DNA from: Streptomyces sp. NBC_00425
Lineage (GTDB): Bacteria > Actinomycetota > Actinomycetes > Streptomycetales > Streptomycetaceae
Direction of reading: 5' to 3'
NCBI RefSeq assembly: GCF_036030735.1
Contig: NZ_CP107928.1
Location: 8,866,001 to 8,930,000, forward strand
DNA: 64,000 nt
Within the stretch, counting starts at the first letter, position 1. Every line of letters begins with the position of its first letter. The translations under genes were made by a program, and so were the position numbers. Below are positions 39,857-48,230 of the stretch, one piece after another. Under the pieces are notes generated by a model. The model was given only the letters and a program-made list of their open reading frames with translations, searched no databases and was not told the DNA's origin.

Positions 39857-41688
39857 ACCGCGCCCGGATACCGCTGCGCAAACGGCTGCTCGTCCGGCTG
39901 CTGAGCGCATCCGTCCTCATCGCCGTGTGCTCGGTGGCCGCGACCGCCTGGCTGGCGGTGACCACCACCACCCGCGCGCTGCGGGAGGAACAGGGCCAGG
40001 CGCTCGCCGACGACATGGACATCCTCGCCCGGCTCAGCGGCTACGCGGCCACGCACCCCGAGTGGACCGGCGTCCAGGACGCGGTGCGTGAGCTGTCCGC
40101 GGTCACCGGCAGACGCATCGCCCTCACCACGACCGACCGCACCCCCCTCGCCGACTCGGCGCCGCGGGGCACGTCGCTGCCGCCGCGCGCCGCCGCCACC
40201 GTCGACCCGCTGCGCACCGACACGTACACCGAGCGCGGCGCCCAGCTCAGCGGCACCGATCCGCGGGTGGTGGGCCCCTATCGGCTCACCCCCGGGGAAC
40301 GCCACGAGCTCGACTCGGCCGCCCACGACCGGCAGGCGTGCTTCGCCCGGTACGGCATGGAGACGACCGTGACCCGGACCCCGAGCGGCCGCCCGGTGGT
40401 CGAGGACGCGGACGGCACGACCTCGTCCGGCTATGTGCCCGACGAATGCGCGGACGGGCGGCTCAACACCCCGATGCCCACCGAGGAGAAGGCGCTGACC
40501 GCGCTCCAGGGGCTCGCGGCCGGCTGCCTGACCCGCGCGGGCCTCGATCCCGGGACGCCGTTGTTCCTCGGCCTCGGCGGGCCCGGCGCCCTCGGCCGGG
40601 ACGCGACCCCCGGGCCCGTGTTCGGCAAGGCGCGCGGCGCCAAGGCGATGCGGGCGGCGCAGACCTGCATCGAGGAAGGCCGCCGGGTTCAGCTCGACCC
40701 GTACGTGGCCCCGGTCGCCGAACTGTTCTTGGGCGGCGGGAACACCGGCGCGCAGCCCCGCTGGGACATGTCACGGGCCAACAAGGCGAAGGTCGTCGGC
40801 GTGGCCGGGCTGGTGCTGGCCGTCACCGTCGCGGTGAGCGCCCTCGTCGCCACCCGTCTCGTCCGCCCCCTGCGGGCCCTGACGGAGGCCGCGCAGCAGC
40901 CCCCGGACCGGCACGCCAGGGTTCCCGTCACGACGCGGGACGAGACCGGCATCCTCGCGGAGGCGTTCAACGACCTGACCGAACGCAGGCAACGGCTGGA
41001 GGCGCAGCGCAAGGCCTTCGTCGCGGACGTCGCCCACGAACTGCGCAGCCCGCTCACCAACATCCGGGGCTGGCTGGAGGTCACCCGCGACGGTCTCGTC
41101 GAACCCGACGCCGAGCTGCTCGGTGCGCTGCACGAGGAGGCGCTGGTCCTGCAGCGGGTCATCGACGACCTGCGCGACCTCGCCGCCGCCGACGCCGGCA
41201 CCCTTCTGCTGCACCGTGAACCGGTGGCCGCCGACGATCTGCTCGCCCAGGTCGCCGCCGCGCACCGGGTGGCCGCCGACACCGCCGGGGTGACTCTGCG
41301 TACCGACACCGAGGACGCCGTCTGGCTGGACGCCGACCCGGTGCGGCTGCGGCAGGTCCTCGGCAACCTCGTGGCCAACGCCGTGCGCCACACCCCGGCG
41401 GACGGCACGGTCACTCTGACCGCCCGCGGGGACGGCGACCGGGTCGTGCTGAAGGTCGCCGACACCGGCACGGGCATCGCCCCCGGGGATCTGCCGCACG
41501 TCTTCGAGCGGTTCTGGCGGGCGGAGAAGTCGCGGAGCCGGCGCACCGGCGGCAGCGGGCTGGGTCTGCCGATCGTCCGCCAGCTGACGGACGCCCACGG
41601 GGGCACGGTCGAAGCGGCCAGCACTCCCGGCGAGGGCAGCGTCTTCACCCTGCGGCTGCCCGCCGCGCCGCCGCCGGGAGACGGCTGA
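39853..41688 (+). CDS. Membrane sensor histidine kinase
   Basis: The 611-residue kinase has two membrane helices (about 12-36 and 311-334) enclosing an unusually large extracellular domain of about 275 residues. This domain contains four cysteines (ACFA, DECAD, GCLTR, TCIEE), which could form two disulphides. HAMP, dimerisation and ATPase domains follow: H-box AHELRSPLTN, N-box LGNLVANAVRHT, G1 DTGTGIAP, F-box FERFWR and G2 GGSGLGL. GTG 39853 overlaps the response regulator stop, so they are cotranscribed partners. The extracellular ligand is unknown. Confidence 0.94.
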   Translation: MNRARIPLRKRLLVRLLSASVLIAVCSVAATAWLAVTTTTRALREEQGQALADDMDILARLSGYAATHPEWTGVQDAVRELSAVTGRRIALTTTDRTPLADSAPRGTSLPPRAAATVDPLRTDTYTERGAQLSGTDPRVVGPYRLTPGERHELDSAAHDRQACFARYGMETTVTRTPSGRPVVEDADGTTSSGYVPDECADGRLNTPMPTEEKALTALQGLAAGCLTRAGLDPGTPLFLGLGGPGALGRDATPGPVFGKARGAKAMRAAQTCIEEGRRVQLDPYVAPVAELFLGGGNTGAQPRWDMSRANKAKVVGVAGLVLAVTVAVSALVATRLVRPLRALTEAAQQPPDRHARVPVTTRDETGILAEAFNDLTERRQRLEAQRKAFVADVAHELRSPLTNIRGWLEVTRDGLVEPDAELLGALHEEALVLQRVIDDLRDLAAADAGTLLLHREPVAADDLLAQVAAAHRVAADTAGVTLRTDTEDAVWLDADPVRLRQVLGNLVANAVRHTPADGTVTLTARGDGDRVVLKVADTGTGIAPGDLPHVFERFWRAEKSRSRRTGGSGLGLPIVRQLTDAHGGTVEAASTPGEGSVFTLRLPAAPPPGDG

Positions 41689-41724
41689 GGCGTCAAGGCC
41701 CGGCCGCCCGGACCGCGTTCACGG

Positions 41725-41973
41725 TCACGAACTGCGCCGTGCCTTGATGCGCCGCTTGAGGGCGCGGCGTTCCGTCTCGCTCGTGCCGCCCCACACCCCG
41801 AGCGTCTGATCGGTCTCCATGGCCCACTCCAGGCACGCCTCCTGCACGGGGCAGCGCCGGCAGACCGCCTTCGCCTGCTCCTCCTGCATCAGTGCCGGGC
41901 CCGAGGTGCCGATCGGGAAGAAGAGGTCCGGGTCCTCGCGGCGGCACGCGGCGTGCTGTCGCCAGTCGTCCAT
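41725..41973 (-). CDS. WhiB-family iron-sulfur regulator, WblE-like
   Basis: The 82-residue form starting at ATG 41973 (MDDWRQ) has a ribosome site AGGTG. The four cluster-binding cysteines are Cys10, Cys38, Cys41 and Cys47 (ACRR, VCRRCPVQEAC), followed by the GVWGG turn and a basic C-terminus (RRALKRRIKARR). The sequence DPDLFFPIG with EEAKAVCRRCP-like spacing places it near WblE/WhiB1. It should carry a [4Fe-4S] cluster and bind the principal sigma factor. The frame is open to 42024, so a longer form is possible. Confidence 0.93.
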   Translation of the reverse strand: MDDWRQHAACRREDPDLFFPIGTSGPALMQEEQAKAVCRRCPVQEACLEWAMETDQTLGVWGGTSETERRALKRRIKARRSS

Positions 41974-42076
41974 CGAAGTCACCTGCGATCTCGTCGTCTG
42001 TGTTCTGCCGGATGGGTTGCTCACGTTCGGGTCACCGGCGAGACGGAAGTGAAACAGGCCGCGCCCCGAAAGGCGT

Positions 42077-43294
42077 TCACTGTTCCCGCAGCCCCCAGGG
42101 CGAGCCGTACTCCGTCAGCAGGTCGAGGAACGGGCGGGCCGGGAACGCCTCGGGTCCGAGGACGCCCGCCCCCGACCAGGCGCCCGTCGCGAGCAGTTCG
42201 AGGGCGACGACCGGGTTGACCGCCGTCTGCCACACCACGGCCTGGCTGCCGTACTCCGCCATCGACCACTGGTTGTCGACCACGTGGTACAGGTACACCT
42301 CGCGGGGCGCCCCGTCCTTGACGCCGCGCACCCAGGTGCCCGCGCAGGTCTTGCCGTGCATGCGCTCGCCCAGCGTCGCCGGATCGGGCAGACAGGCGGC
42401 GACCACGTCCCGGGGCGAGACGCGAACCGGTCCCTGCGCGCTCGGCACCGTCACCGGCGTGGTGCCGTCCAGTCCCAGGCGGTGCAGCGTCCTGAGCGTC
42501 TCGACGAACTCCGCGCCGAGGCCGTACTTGAAGGTGACCCGGTCCGCCTTCACCCAGCGCGGTACGAGCAGCACCTCCTCATGCTCCACGTTGACGCACT
42601 CCACCGGCCCGATGCCCTCGGGGAAGTCGAACACCTCGGGCTCGCTGAAGGGCGCGGTGGTGAACCAGCCGCGGTCGGCCTCGTAGACGACCGGCGGGTT
42701 CAGGCACTCCTCGATCGTGGTCCAGATGCTGAAGGAGGGGGCGAAGTCGTAACCGTCGACGGTGAGGTTCGCGCCGTCGCGGATGCCGATCTCCTCGATC
42801 TCGTCGAAGAGCTCGTCGGCCGCGTACCGGGCGAAGACGTCCGAGAGGCCCGGCTCGACGCCCATGCCGACCAGCGCCAGGGCGCCGGCGGCGGCCCAGT
42901 CGTCGGCCTCGGCGAACTGCGCGTCGCCGAGCTTGACGCCGCACTCCTGGTGCGGCCGTTCCGGGTGCGGGCGGGACAGCGACATCGCCATGTCGACATA
43001 GGTGGCGCCGGCCGTGCGCGCCGCGCCGAAGAGCGGCATCACGAACCGCGGGTCCGTGGCGTTCAGCAGGACGTCGCAGCGGTGACGGGCGAGCAGGGCG
43101 GCCACGGCCGCCTCGTCGGCGGCGTCGATCCGCTCGGCGACGAACCGCGCGTCGCCGTCCAGAGCGGCGACGGCGGCCGCGGCGCGGGCGGGGTCGTAGT
43201 CGGCGACCACCATCACCTCGAAGAACGGACGGCGGGCGGCGATGCGGGTGACGGCGGTGCCCACACCGCCGGCGCCAACGAGCAGGACACGCAT
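42077..43294 (-). CDS. Saccharopine dehydrogenase family protein
   Basis: The 405-residue protein has an N-terminal Rossmann fold (MRVLLVGAGGVGTAVTRIAARR) and a family-typical middle (LLNATDPRFVMPLFGAARTAGATYVDMAMS, LVGMGVEPGLSDVFARYAADELF). It resembles carboxynorspermidine/saccharopine dehydrogenases acting on amine-linked carboxylic acids; the natural substrate is unknown. It is divergent from a TetR gene across 162 bp. ATG 43294 is preceded by GAGGGAG. Confidence 0.9.
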   Translation of the reverse strand: MRVLLVGAGGVGTAVTRIAARRPFFEVMVVADYDPARAAAAVAALDGDARFVAERIDAADEAAVAALLARHRCDVLLNATDPRFVMPLFGAARTAGATYVDMAMSLSRPHPERPHQECGVKLGDAQFAEADDWAAAGALALVGMGVEPGLSDVFARYAADELFDEIEEIGIRDGANLTVDGYDFAPSFSIWTTIEECLNPPVVYEADRGWFTTAPFSEPEVFDFPEGIGPVECVNVEHEEVLLVPRWVKADRVTFKYGLGAEFVETLRTLHRLGLDGTTPVTVPSAQGPVRVSPRDVVAACLPDPATLGERMHGKTCAGTWVRGVKDGAPREVYLYHVVDNQWSMAEYGSQAVVWQTAVNPVVALELLATGAWSGAGVLGPEAFPARPFLDLLTEYGSPWGLREQ

Positions 43295-43456
43295 GAGAAG
43301 AACTCCCTCGGCTCAACCTGACAACGACGTGTGCGAAGCGGGGCCCGGCACCGATACAACGCCCGGGGCTCGCGTAAGGTCAATGGCGTTGGCATAAGGA
43401 TGGGGCCCGGACTCGAGGGCACGACGGCGACAGGCCGGAGGGAGCGTGCGGGACGT

Positions 43457-44182
43457 ATGGCCAAGCAGGTCGTGCCCGAGGAGAAGCGACGCAGGCGCCG
43501 GCCCACCAGGAGCGGCACCGTGCTGTCCGAGCGGCTGATCGTCGAGGCGGCGCTGCGGCTGCTGCGCGAGCACGGCAGCGCCGGACTCACCGCCCGCCGA
43601 CTCGGCCTCGCCCTCGACTGCGACCCCAGCACCCTCTACCGCTACTTCCGGGGCATGGACGAACTCACCCTGGCCATCGGCGACGCCCTCATCGGCGAGG
43701 CGCTGCGCGGCTGGCGGCCGACGGGAAAGTGGCGGGCCGACCTGCACGCCGTCGGCGTGCGCATCCACGCGGCCTATGTCGCGCATCCGCAGGCCGCCCA
43801 GCTCACCGCCGGCCGGGTGACCGGCCGGCCCAACGAACTCGCCGCCGACGAGGCCGTGTTGGACGTGCTGCGCACGGCCGGCTTCCCGCTGCCGGAGACC
43901 GTGCGGATCTACCACGCCTTCATCGACCAGACCCTGGCCTTCGCCGCCCTGGACGCCGCGGCCCTGGCGCTGCCGCGGGCCGCGCAGCGCGCCGACGACG
44001 GCATGTGGCGCTCGACCTACGCCCGTCTGCCCGCCGAGACCCACCCGCGGATCGCCGAGGCGGCCGCGTTGCTGTCGACCCGCATGGTGACGAGCGCCTA
44101 CCCGACGGCACTGGAGATGCTGCTGGACAGCGCGCAGACCCGACTGGCGGCCCTGCGCGAGAACCGTCCCCCCGCACCCTGA
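43457..44182 (+). CDS. TetR family regulator with TetR_C-type ligand domain
   Basis: The 241-residue protein has a basic N-terminal tail (KRRRRRPTRSG) and a TetR helix-turn-helix at about 20-66 (LIVEAALRLLREHGSAGLTARRLGLALDCDPSTLYRYFRGMDEL), followed by a helical C-terminal domain. ATG 43457 is preceded by GGGAC, a modest ribosome site; the frame has other starts upstream, so the N-terminus is uncertain. It is divergent from the saccharopine-dehydrogenase-like gene and could repress it. I see no convincing palindrome between them. Confidence 0.88.
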   Translation: MAKQVVPEEKRRRRRPTRSGTVLSERLIVEAALRLLREHGSAGLTARRLGLALDCDPSTLYRYFRGMDELTLAIGDALIGEALRGWRPTGKWRADLHAVGVRIHAAYVAHPQAAQLTAGRVTGRPNELAADEAVLDVLRTAGFPLPETVRIYHAFIDQTLAFAALDAAALALPRAAQRADDGMWRSTYARLPAETHPRIAEAAALLSTRMVTSAYPTALEMLLDSAQTRLAALRENRPPAP

Positions 44183-44190
44183 AGGCCCGA

Positions 44191-45159
44191 TCAGGTCGGG
44201 TCGCAGGTCTCCGCATCATCCGCCGCGGGGAGGTCCTGGCGCTGCGGTGCGTCCCGGCGTGGAGGGTGCAGGGCCTCGGCCGCCGTCGCCGCCACCGCGT
44301 CCGCGACCGCGGCCAGCGCGGGCGAGTCGAGCCGCCACTGCTGCCAGTACAGGGGGACGTCCAGGGGCCGGCGCGGGGCGAGGGAGAGCAGCCGGCCGGC
44401 CCGCAGCGGCGCTTGCGCCTGCGCCTCGGGGACCATGCCCCAGCCGAAGCCCGCGACGACCGAGCTCACGAAGCCCTCCGAGGTCGGCACGGCGTGGCGC
44501 AGGGTGCTCGCGCCGCCCGCCCCGCGGCGCAGGCCGCGTACGAAGGCGTCCTGGAGGTCGTCGCTGCGGTCCAGCGTCATCACGGGCGCCCGGGGGAGGG
44601 TCTCGCGCAGCGGGCCGTCGGCGAGATGACGGGCCGCGAACTCGGGGCTCGCGGCGGCCAGGTAGCGCATCGTGCCCAGCGCGCGCACGGAGCAGCCCGT
44701 CACCGCGTCGGGCGACGAGGTCACCGCCGCCATCACCAGCCCCTCGCGCAGCAGTTCCGCCGTCCGCGTCTCGTCCTCGCGGTGCAGTTCGAAACAGAGC
44801 GGCGGTTCCTGCGGCACCCGGGCCAGGGCGGGCAGGAACCAGGTGGCGAGGGAGTCGGCGTTCACCGCGACCGTCACCCGGGTGGGCTCGCCCTCTGCGC
44901 TCATGCCCAGCTCGGACCGCGTGTCGCGCTCAAGCCGGGCCAGCTGGCGGGCGAACCGCACGACGATCTCCCCGGACTCCGTCGCCCGCACCGGCTTGGT
45001 GCGCAGCAGCAGCACCCGGCCCGTGCGCTGCTCCAGGGCCTTCACCCGCTGACTGACCGCCGACGGCGTCACGTGCAGCGCGGCGGCGGCCGCGTCGAAG
45101 GTGCCCTCGTCCACCACGGCGAGCAGCGTCCGTACCTGGTCGAGGGGCAGGTCCGTCAT
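44191..45159 (-). CDS. lysG: LysR-family regulator of the ArgP/LysG type
   Basis: The 322-residue protein has an N-terminal LysR helix-turn-helix (DQVRTLLAVVDEGTFDAAAAALHVTPSAVSQRVKALEQRTG) and a two-lobed effector domain. The PSAVSQRVKALE recognition helix and the adjacent divergent lysE gene identify the LysG/ArgP group, which senses basic amino acids and activates their export. ATG 45159 is used; GTG 45162 is also possible. The shared control region is 80 bp long and AT-rich (45181-45206). Confidence 0.9.
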   Translation of the reverse strand: MTDLPLDQVRTLLAVVDEGTFDAAAAALHVTPSAVSQRVKALEQRTGRVLLLRTKPVRATESGEIVVRFARQLARLERDTRSELGMSAEGEPTRVTVAVNADSLATWFLPALARVPQEPPLCFELHREDETRTAELLREGLVMAAVTSSPDAVTGCSVRALGTMRYLAAASPEFAARHLADGPLRETLPRAPVMTLDRSDDLQDAFVRGLRRGAGGASTLRHAVPTSEGFVSSVVAGFGWGMVPEAQAQAPLRAGRLLSLAPRRPLDVPLYWQQWRLDSPALAAVADAVAATAAEALHPPRRDAPQRQDLPAADDAETCDPT

Positions 45160-45226
45160 CACGTCGTCATCACGAGGGCTAATGATACGTAAGAATCTTT
45201 AGCTGTACGCGCGGTGATCGCTTCCC

Positions 45227-45232
45227 TAGCGT
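45227..45232 (+). promoter_or_regulatory. Candidate -10 element (TAGCGT) of a leaderless lysE transcript
   Basis: TAGCGT lies 7 bases before ATG 45240, the distance at which transcription would begin on or next to the start codon. No ribosome site precedes that ATG. The preceding 45181-45206 segment is AT-rich and a probable LysG site. Confidence 0.4.
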
Positions 45233-45239
45233 GGACGGC

Positions 45240-45854
45240 ATGTCCCACGCCCTCGCCGCCGCGACCGCCGGGTTCGGCACCGGTCTCTCGCTCATCGTCG
45301 CCATCGGCGCCCAGAACGCCTTCGTCCTGCGCCAGGGGATCCGACGGGAGGCGGTCCTCGCCGTCGTCGGGATCTGCGCCCTCTCGGACGCCCTGCTCAT
45401 CGCGCTCGGCGTGGGCGGGGTGGGCGCGCTGGTGACGGCCTGGCCGGGCGCGCTCACCGCGGTCGCCTGGATCGGCGGCCTGTTCCTGCTCGGGTACGGG
45501 GCGCTGGCGGCCCGGCGGGTGTTCCGGCCGTCGGGCGCGCTGGTGACCGGGGGCGACCCGGTGGGCTCCCGCCGGCGTGCGGTCCTCACCTGTCTCGCGA
45601 TGACCTGGCTCAACCCGCACGTCTACCTCGACACCGTGTTCCTGCTCGGTTCCGTCGCCGCCGACCGCGGGCCGCTGCGCTGGACCTTCGGCCTCGGCGC
45701 CGCGCTCGCCAGCGTGTGCTGGTTCGCCGCGCTGGGCTTCGGGGCCCGGCTGCTCGGCCGTTTCCTGTCCCGGCCCTCGGCCTGGCGCGTCCTGGACGGC
45801 CTGGTCGCCGCCACGATGATCGTCCTCGGCGTGACGCTCGTCGTGGGGGCCTGA
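45240..45854 (+). CDS. lysE: LysE/ArgO family amino-acid exporter
   Basis: The 204-residue protein has six predicted membrane helices, starting with GFGTGLSLIVAIGAQNAFVLRQG, the hallmark of the LysE family, and containing AMTWLNPHVYLDT (the LNPH motif). It should export lysine and arginine, preventing build-up from peptide uptake. It is divergent from a LysG-type activator. I start at ATG 45240; a candidate -10 element at 45227-45232 would make the transcript leaderless. GTG 45231 is in frame but then overlaps the -10. Confidence 0.93.
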   Translation: MSHALAAATAGFGTGLSLIVAIGAQNAFVLRQGIRREAVLAVVGICALSDALLIALGVGGVGALVTAWPGALTAVAWIGGLFLLGYGALAARRVFRPSGALVTGGDPVGSRRRAVLTCLAMTWLNPHVYLDTVFLLGSVAADRGPLRWTFGLGAALASVCWFAALGFGARLLGRFLSRPSAWRVLDGLVAATMIVLGVTLVVGA

Positions 45855-46036
45855 GTCGTGCGGAACCCGGGCCCGGGCGGTCCCGCGCCGGCCGGCCGAG
45901 GGGCGCGGATCGTGGGCGGCGGGCGAGGAGCGGCGTCCGCTTGCTGAGATCGTCCGTCCAAAGGGCGGCGGGACTCCGGCGCGTACTGGGATAGTGGCCC
46001 CGGACCAGAAAGATGTATCGAGCAACCAGGATTCGA

Positions 46037-47341
46037 GTGGACACGAGCGACAGCAGCACCGCACCCGAGGCAGAGGAGGCCGACCCGAGCCCACCGGGGC
46101 GTCCCCGGCGCGGCTGGCGACGCTGGGCGATGGACACGCGGCCGCTGCGCCGCCCGGCCTACCGGCGGCTGTGGTCCTCCACCATCGTCACGGCGGTGGG
46201 CAGTCAGCTCACCGCCGTCGCCGTCCCCAAGCAGATCTACGACCTCACCGGCTCCTCCGCCTGGGTCGGTTACGCGAGCCTGGCCGGACTGGCGCCGATG
46301 GTGCTGTTCGCCCTGTGGGGCGGTGCGGTCGCCGACACCGTCGACCGGCGCAAGCTGCTGCTGGTCACCAACAGCGGCATCGCCGTCACGTCGGTGCTGT
46401 TCTGGCTCCAGGCGGCGGCGGGACTCGGGTCGGTGGCCGTGCTGATGGTGCTGCTCGCCGCCCAGCAGGCGTTCTTCGGTCTGAACGCGCCGGCTCGCAA
46501 CGCCTCCATCGCCCGGCTGGTCCCGGCCGGCGAACTGGCCGCCGCCAACGCCCTCGGCTCGACCGTCATGCAGACCGGTCTGGTCGCGGGCCCGCTGCTC
46601 GCCGGTGCCCTGATCCCCGTCATCGGCCTGCCGGAGCTGTACCTCCTCGACGCCGTCGCGCTCTGCTTCACCCTGTGGGCCGTGGTCCGCCTGCCCGCGC
46701 TGCCGCCGACGGCGACCGCGACGGTCCGGCGCGCGGGGATCCGGGAGATCGCGGAGGGTTTCCGCTACATCGCCCGGCACAAGGTGCTGTTGCTGTCCTT
46801 CCTCGCCGACGTCATCGCCATGGTCTTCGGCATGCCCCGCGCCCTGTTCCCGCAGCTCGCCGCCGAGACCTTCGCCCCCTACGGCGAGGGCCTCGCCCTC
46901 GGCCTGCTGTTCGCGGCGATCCCCATCGGAGCGGTGGCGGGCGGACTGCTGTCCGGCACGTTCTCCCGTGCGCGACGGCACGGCTGGATGGTCGTCGGGG
47001 CGGTGGTCGCGTGGGGAGCGGCGATCGCCGGCTTCGGGCTCAGCGGCAGTCTGTGGCTCGCCGTGCTGTTCCTGGCCTGTGCCGGTGTCGCCGACATGGT
47101 CTCCATGGTGTTCCGCGGGGCGATCCTGCTGTCGGCGGCCACCGACGAGATGCGCGGCCGTATGCAGGGCGTGTTCACGGTGGTGGTGGCGGGCGGCCCG
47201 CGCCTGGCGGACGTCCTGCACGGCACGGCGGGGGCCGCCTTCGGGCCCCGCGCGGCCGTGACGGGCGGCGGACTGCTGGTCGTCGTTTCGATGCTGGGCC
47301 TGGCGGCCGCGGTCCCCGCACTGCGCCGCTACCGCATCTGA
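46037..47341 (+). CDS. MFS transporter (EntS-like exporter)
   Basis: The 434-residue protein begins with a polar N-terminus of about 40 residues and contains 12 predicted helices. The sequence RRLWSSTIVTAVGSQLTAVAVPKQIYDLTGSS, the motif A GGAVADTVDRRKL and a later GLLSGTFSRARRHG match the MFS_3/EntS-like group, often used for siderophores or macrolides. GTG 46037 has AGGA with normal spacing; ATG 46013 lies in the same frame and cannot be excluded. It is convergent with the cyclic-nucleotide-binding protein. Confidence 0.9.
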   Translation: MDTSDSSTAPEAEEADPSPPGRPRRGWRRWAMDTRPLRRPAYRRLWSSTIVTAVGSQLTAVAVPKQIYDLTGSSAWVGYASLAGLAPMVLFALWGGAVADTVDRRKLLLVTNSGIAVTSVLFWLQAAAGLGSVAVLMVLLAAQQAFFGLNAPARNASIARLVPAGELAAANALGSTVMQTGLVAGPLLAGALIPVIGLPELYLLDAVALCFTLWAVVRLPALPPTATATVRRAGIREIAEGFRYIARHKVLLLSFLADVIAMVFGMPRALFPQLAAETFAPYGEGLALGLLFAAIPIGAVAGGLLSGTFSRARRHGWMVVGAVVAWGAAIAGFGLSGSLWLAVLFLACAGVADMVSMVFRGAILLSAATDEMRGRMQGVFTVVVAGGPRLADVLHGTAGAAFGPRAAVTGGGLLVVVSMLGLAAAVPALRRYRI

Positions 47342-47347
47342 CCCCGG

Positions 47348-47428
47348 GGCCCGGGCGTGGGTCGGGCGAGGGCGCGGCGGACGCCGGAGGCCCGGGCGTG
47401 GGTCGGGCGAGGGCGCGGCGACGCCGGT
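47348..47428. repeat. Tandem 41/40-bp direct repeat between convergent genes
   Basis: Two copies beginning GGCCCGGGCGTGGGTCGGGC are offset by 41 bp (starts 47348 and 47389) and differ by one G. They fill most of the 102-bp gap between the MFS gene (+) and the cNMP-binding protein gene (-). Confidence 0.8.
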
Positions 47429-47443
47429 TGAGGGCCGGACGCG

Positions 47444-47899
47444 TTACAGCACTCCGCGCCGGTGTGTCCCGTACTGTTCCATGAGCTTGCCCCGGGTCAT
47501 CTCCAGCCGGTGCGCGAGGATCTCGGCCACGATGCGCACCAGCGTCATGCCGAGCGCCGGGTCCTCCTCGCACAGCTTGAGCACCGGCTGCGCCTCGAAC
47601 TCGTAGGCGCGCACGGGGCTGAAGGCCTCCGCGCCGAAGTCCCACCGGTACGGCGGAAACAGCCACGACCATCCCAGCAGGTCGCCGGAGCCGAGGCCGG
47701 CCACGGTCACCCGGCGCAGCGACGTCACCTGCTGGACGAGCGAGACCGCGCCGGAGCGCAGGATCCAGAAGCGGTCGGCCGTGCCCCCCGCCTCGAAGAT
47801 CCGGGCGTCCTCGGGGAAGGAGACCTCGCGGGCGAGGGTCATCAGGCGCTGGCGCTGGGGCGGGGGGAGGGCGGTCAGCAGCTTGGTCGCTCTGGTCAT
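47444..47899 (-). CDS. Stand-alone cyclic-nucleotide-binding-domain protein
   Basis: The 151-residue protein is a single cNMP-binding (CAP-effector) domain with beta-roll segments EVSFPEDARIFEAGGTADRFWILRSGAVSLVQQV and GLGSGDLLGWSWLF, followed by a long helix (LVRIVAEILAHRLEMTRGKLME) where the dimer helix of Crp would lie. There is no helix-turn-helix, so it is not a DNA-binding Crp protein as written. It may bind a nucleotide and act through protein contacts. ATG 47899 follows GAGAGG. A strong hairpin upstream (48014-48045) may attenuate its transcript. Confidence 0.88.
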   Translation of the reverse strand: MTRATKLLTALPPPQRQRLMTLAREVSFPEDARIFEAGGTADRFWILRSGAVSLVQQVTSLRRVTVAGLGSGDLLGWSWLFPPYRWDFGAEAFSPVRAYEFEAQPVLKLCEEDPALGMTLVRIVAEILAHRLEMTRGKLMEQYGTHRRGVL

Positions 47900-48006
47900 G
47901 GCGCGGGCCTCTCGCCGGCGATCGACTGGGGTGCTTGCCTTATCCCATTTCAGCCGCTCGGGACGCGCGGGGCACCTCGGCGGACGGGACTTTCCGCGTG
48001 CGGGCA

Positions 48007-48045
48007 GAGAAAAGCCCTGGCTGGACGGGGGAAGCCAGCCAGGGC
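48007..48045 (-). terminator. Rho-independent-like terminator/attenuator on the minus strand
   Basis: GCCCTGGCTGG (48014-48024) and CCAGCCAGGGC (48035-48045) form a perfect 11-bp stem with a 10-base loop. On the minus strand TTTTCTCT follows, a classical U-tract that is rare in this genome. It would end a transcript from 48452-48231, or attenuate the gene starting at 47899. Confidence 0.7.
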
Positions 48046-48118
48046 AGTACAGGTGTGGGGTGCGGAGGAGAAGTGAGTCGACCCCGACCACCACGTATGT
48101 ATGAACCGTAAACCATTC

Positions 48119-48146
48119 CCGGGTATTTGGCACACCAAAAACCCGG
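48119..48146. promoter_or_regulatory. Nested dyad CCGGGT...ACCCGG with inner TTTGG/CCAAA
   Basis: Outer arms 48119-48124 and 48141-48146 enclose inner arms 48126-48130 and 48135-48139. It is AT-rich for this DNA and lies upstream of the terminator-like hairpin, so it may be an operator or part of a leader RNA. Confidence 0.35.
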
Positions 48147-48230
48147 TTGCGTGACCTGTTCACCTCATCTGCCGTCCGGGCGACCTCACTTGACGTAGTC
48201 CGGGCGCCGGCCCGGTCGTCGCCGGCCGGG

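Larger units (their letters stand above)
47900..48230. other. 331-bp intergenic region with two hairpins
   Basis: This segment separates the cNMP-binding protein gene and a small ORF, both on the minus strand. It is less GC-rich than its surroundings and contains a terminator-like hairpin (48014-48045) and a second dyad (48119-48146). No open reading frame is convincing. Confidence 0.6.

Noticed and set aside
48121..48126. GGGTAT as a plus-strand SigB-type -10
   Set aside because: No matching -35 at the right distance and no plus-strand gene for 700 bp.
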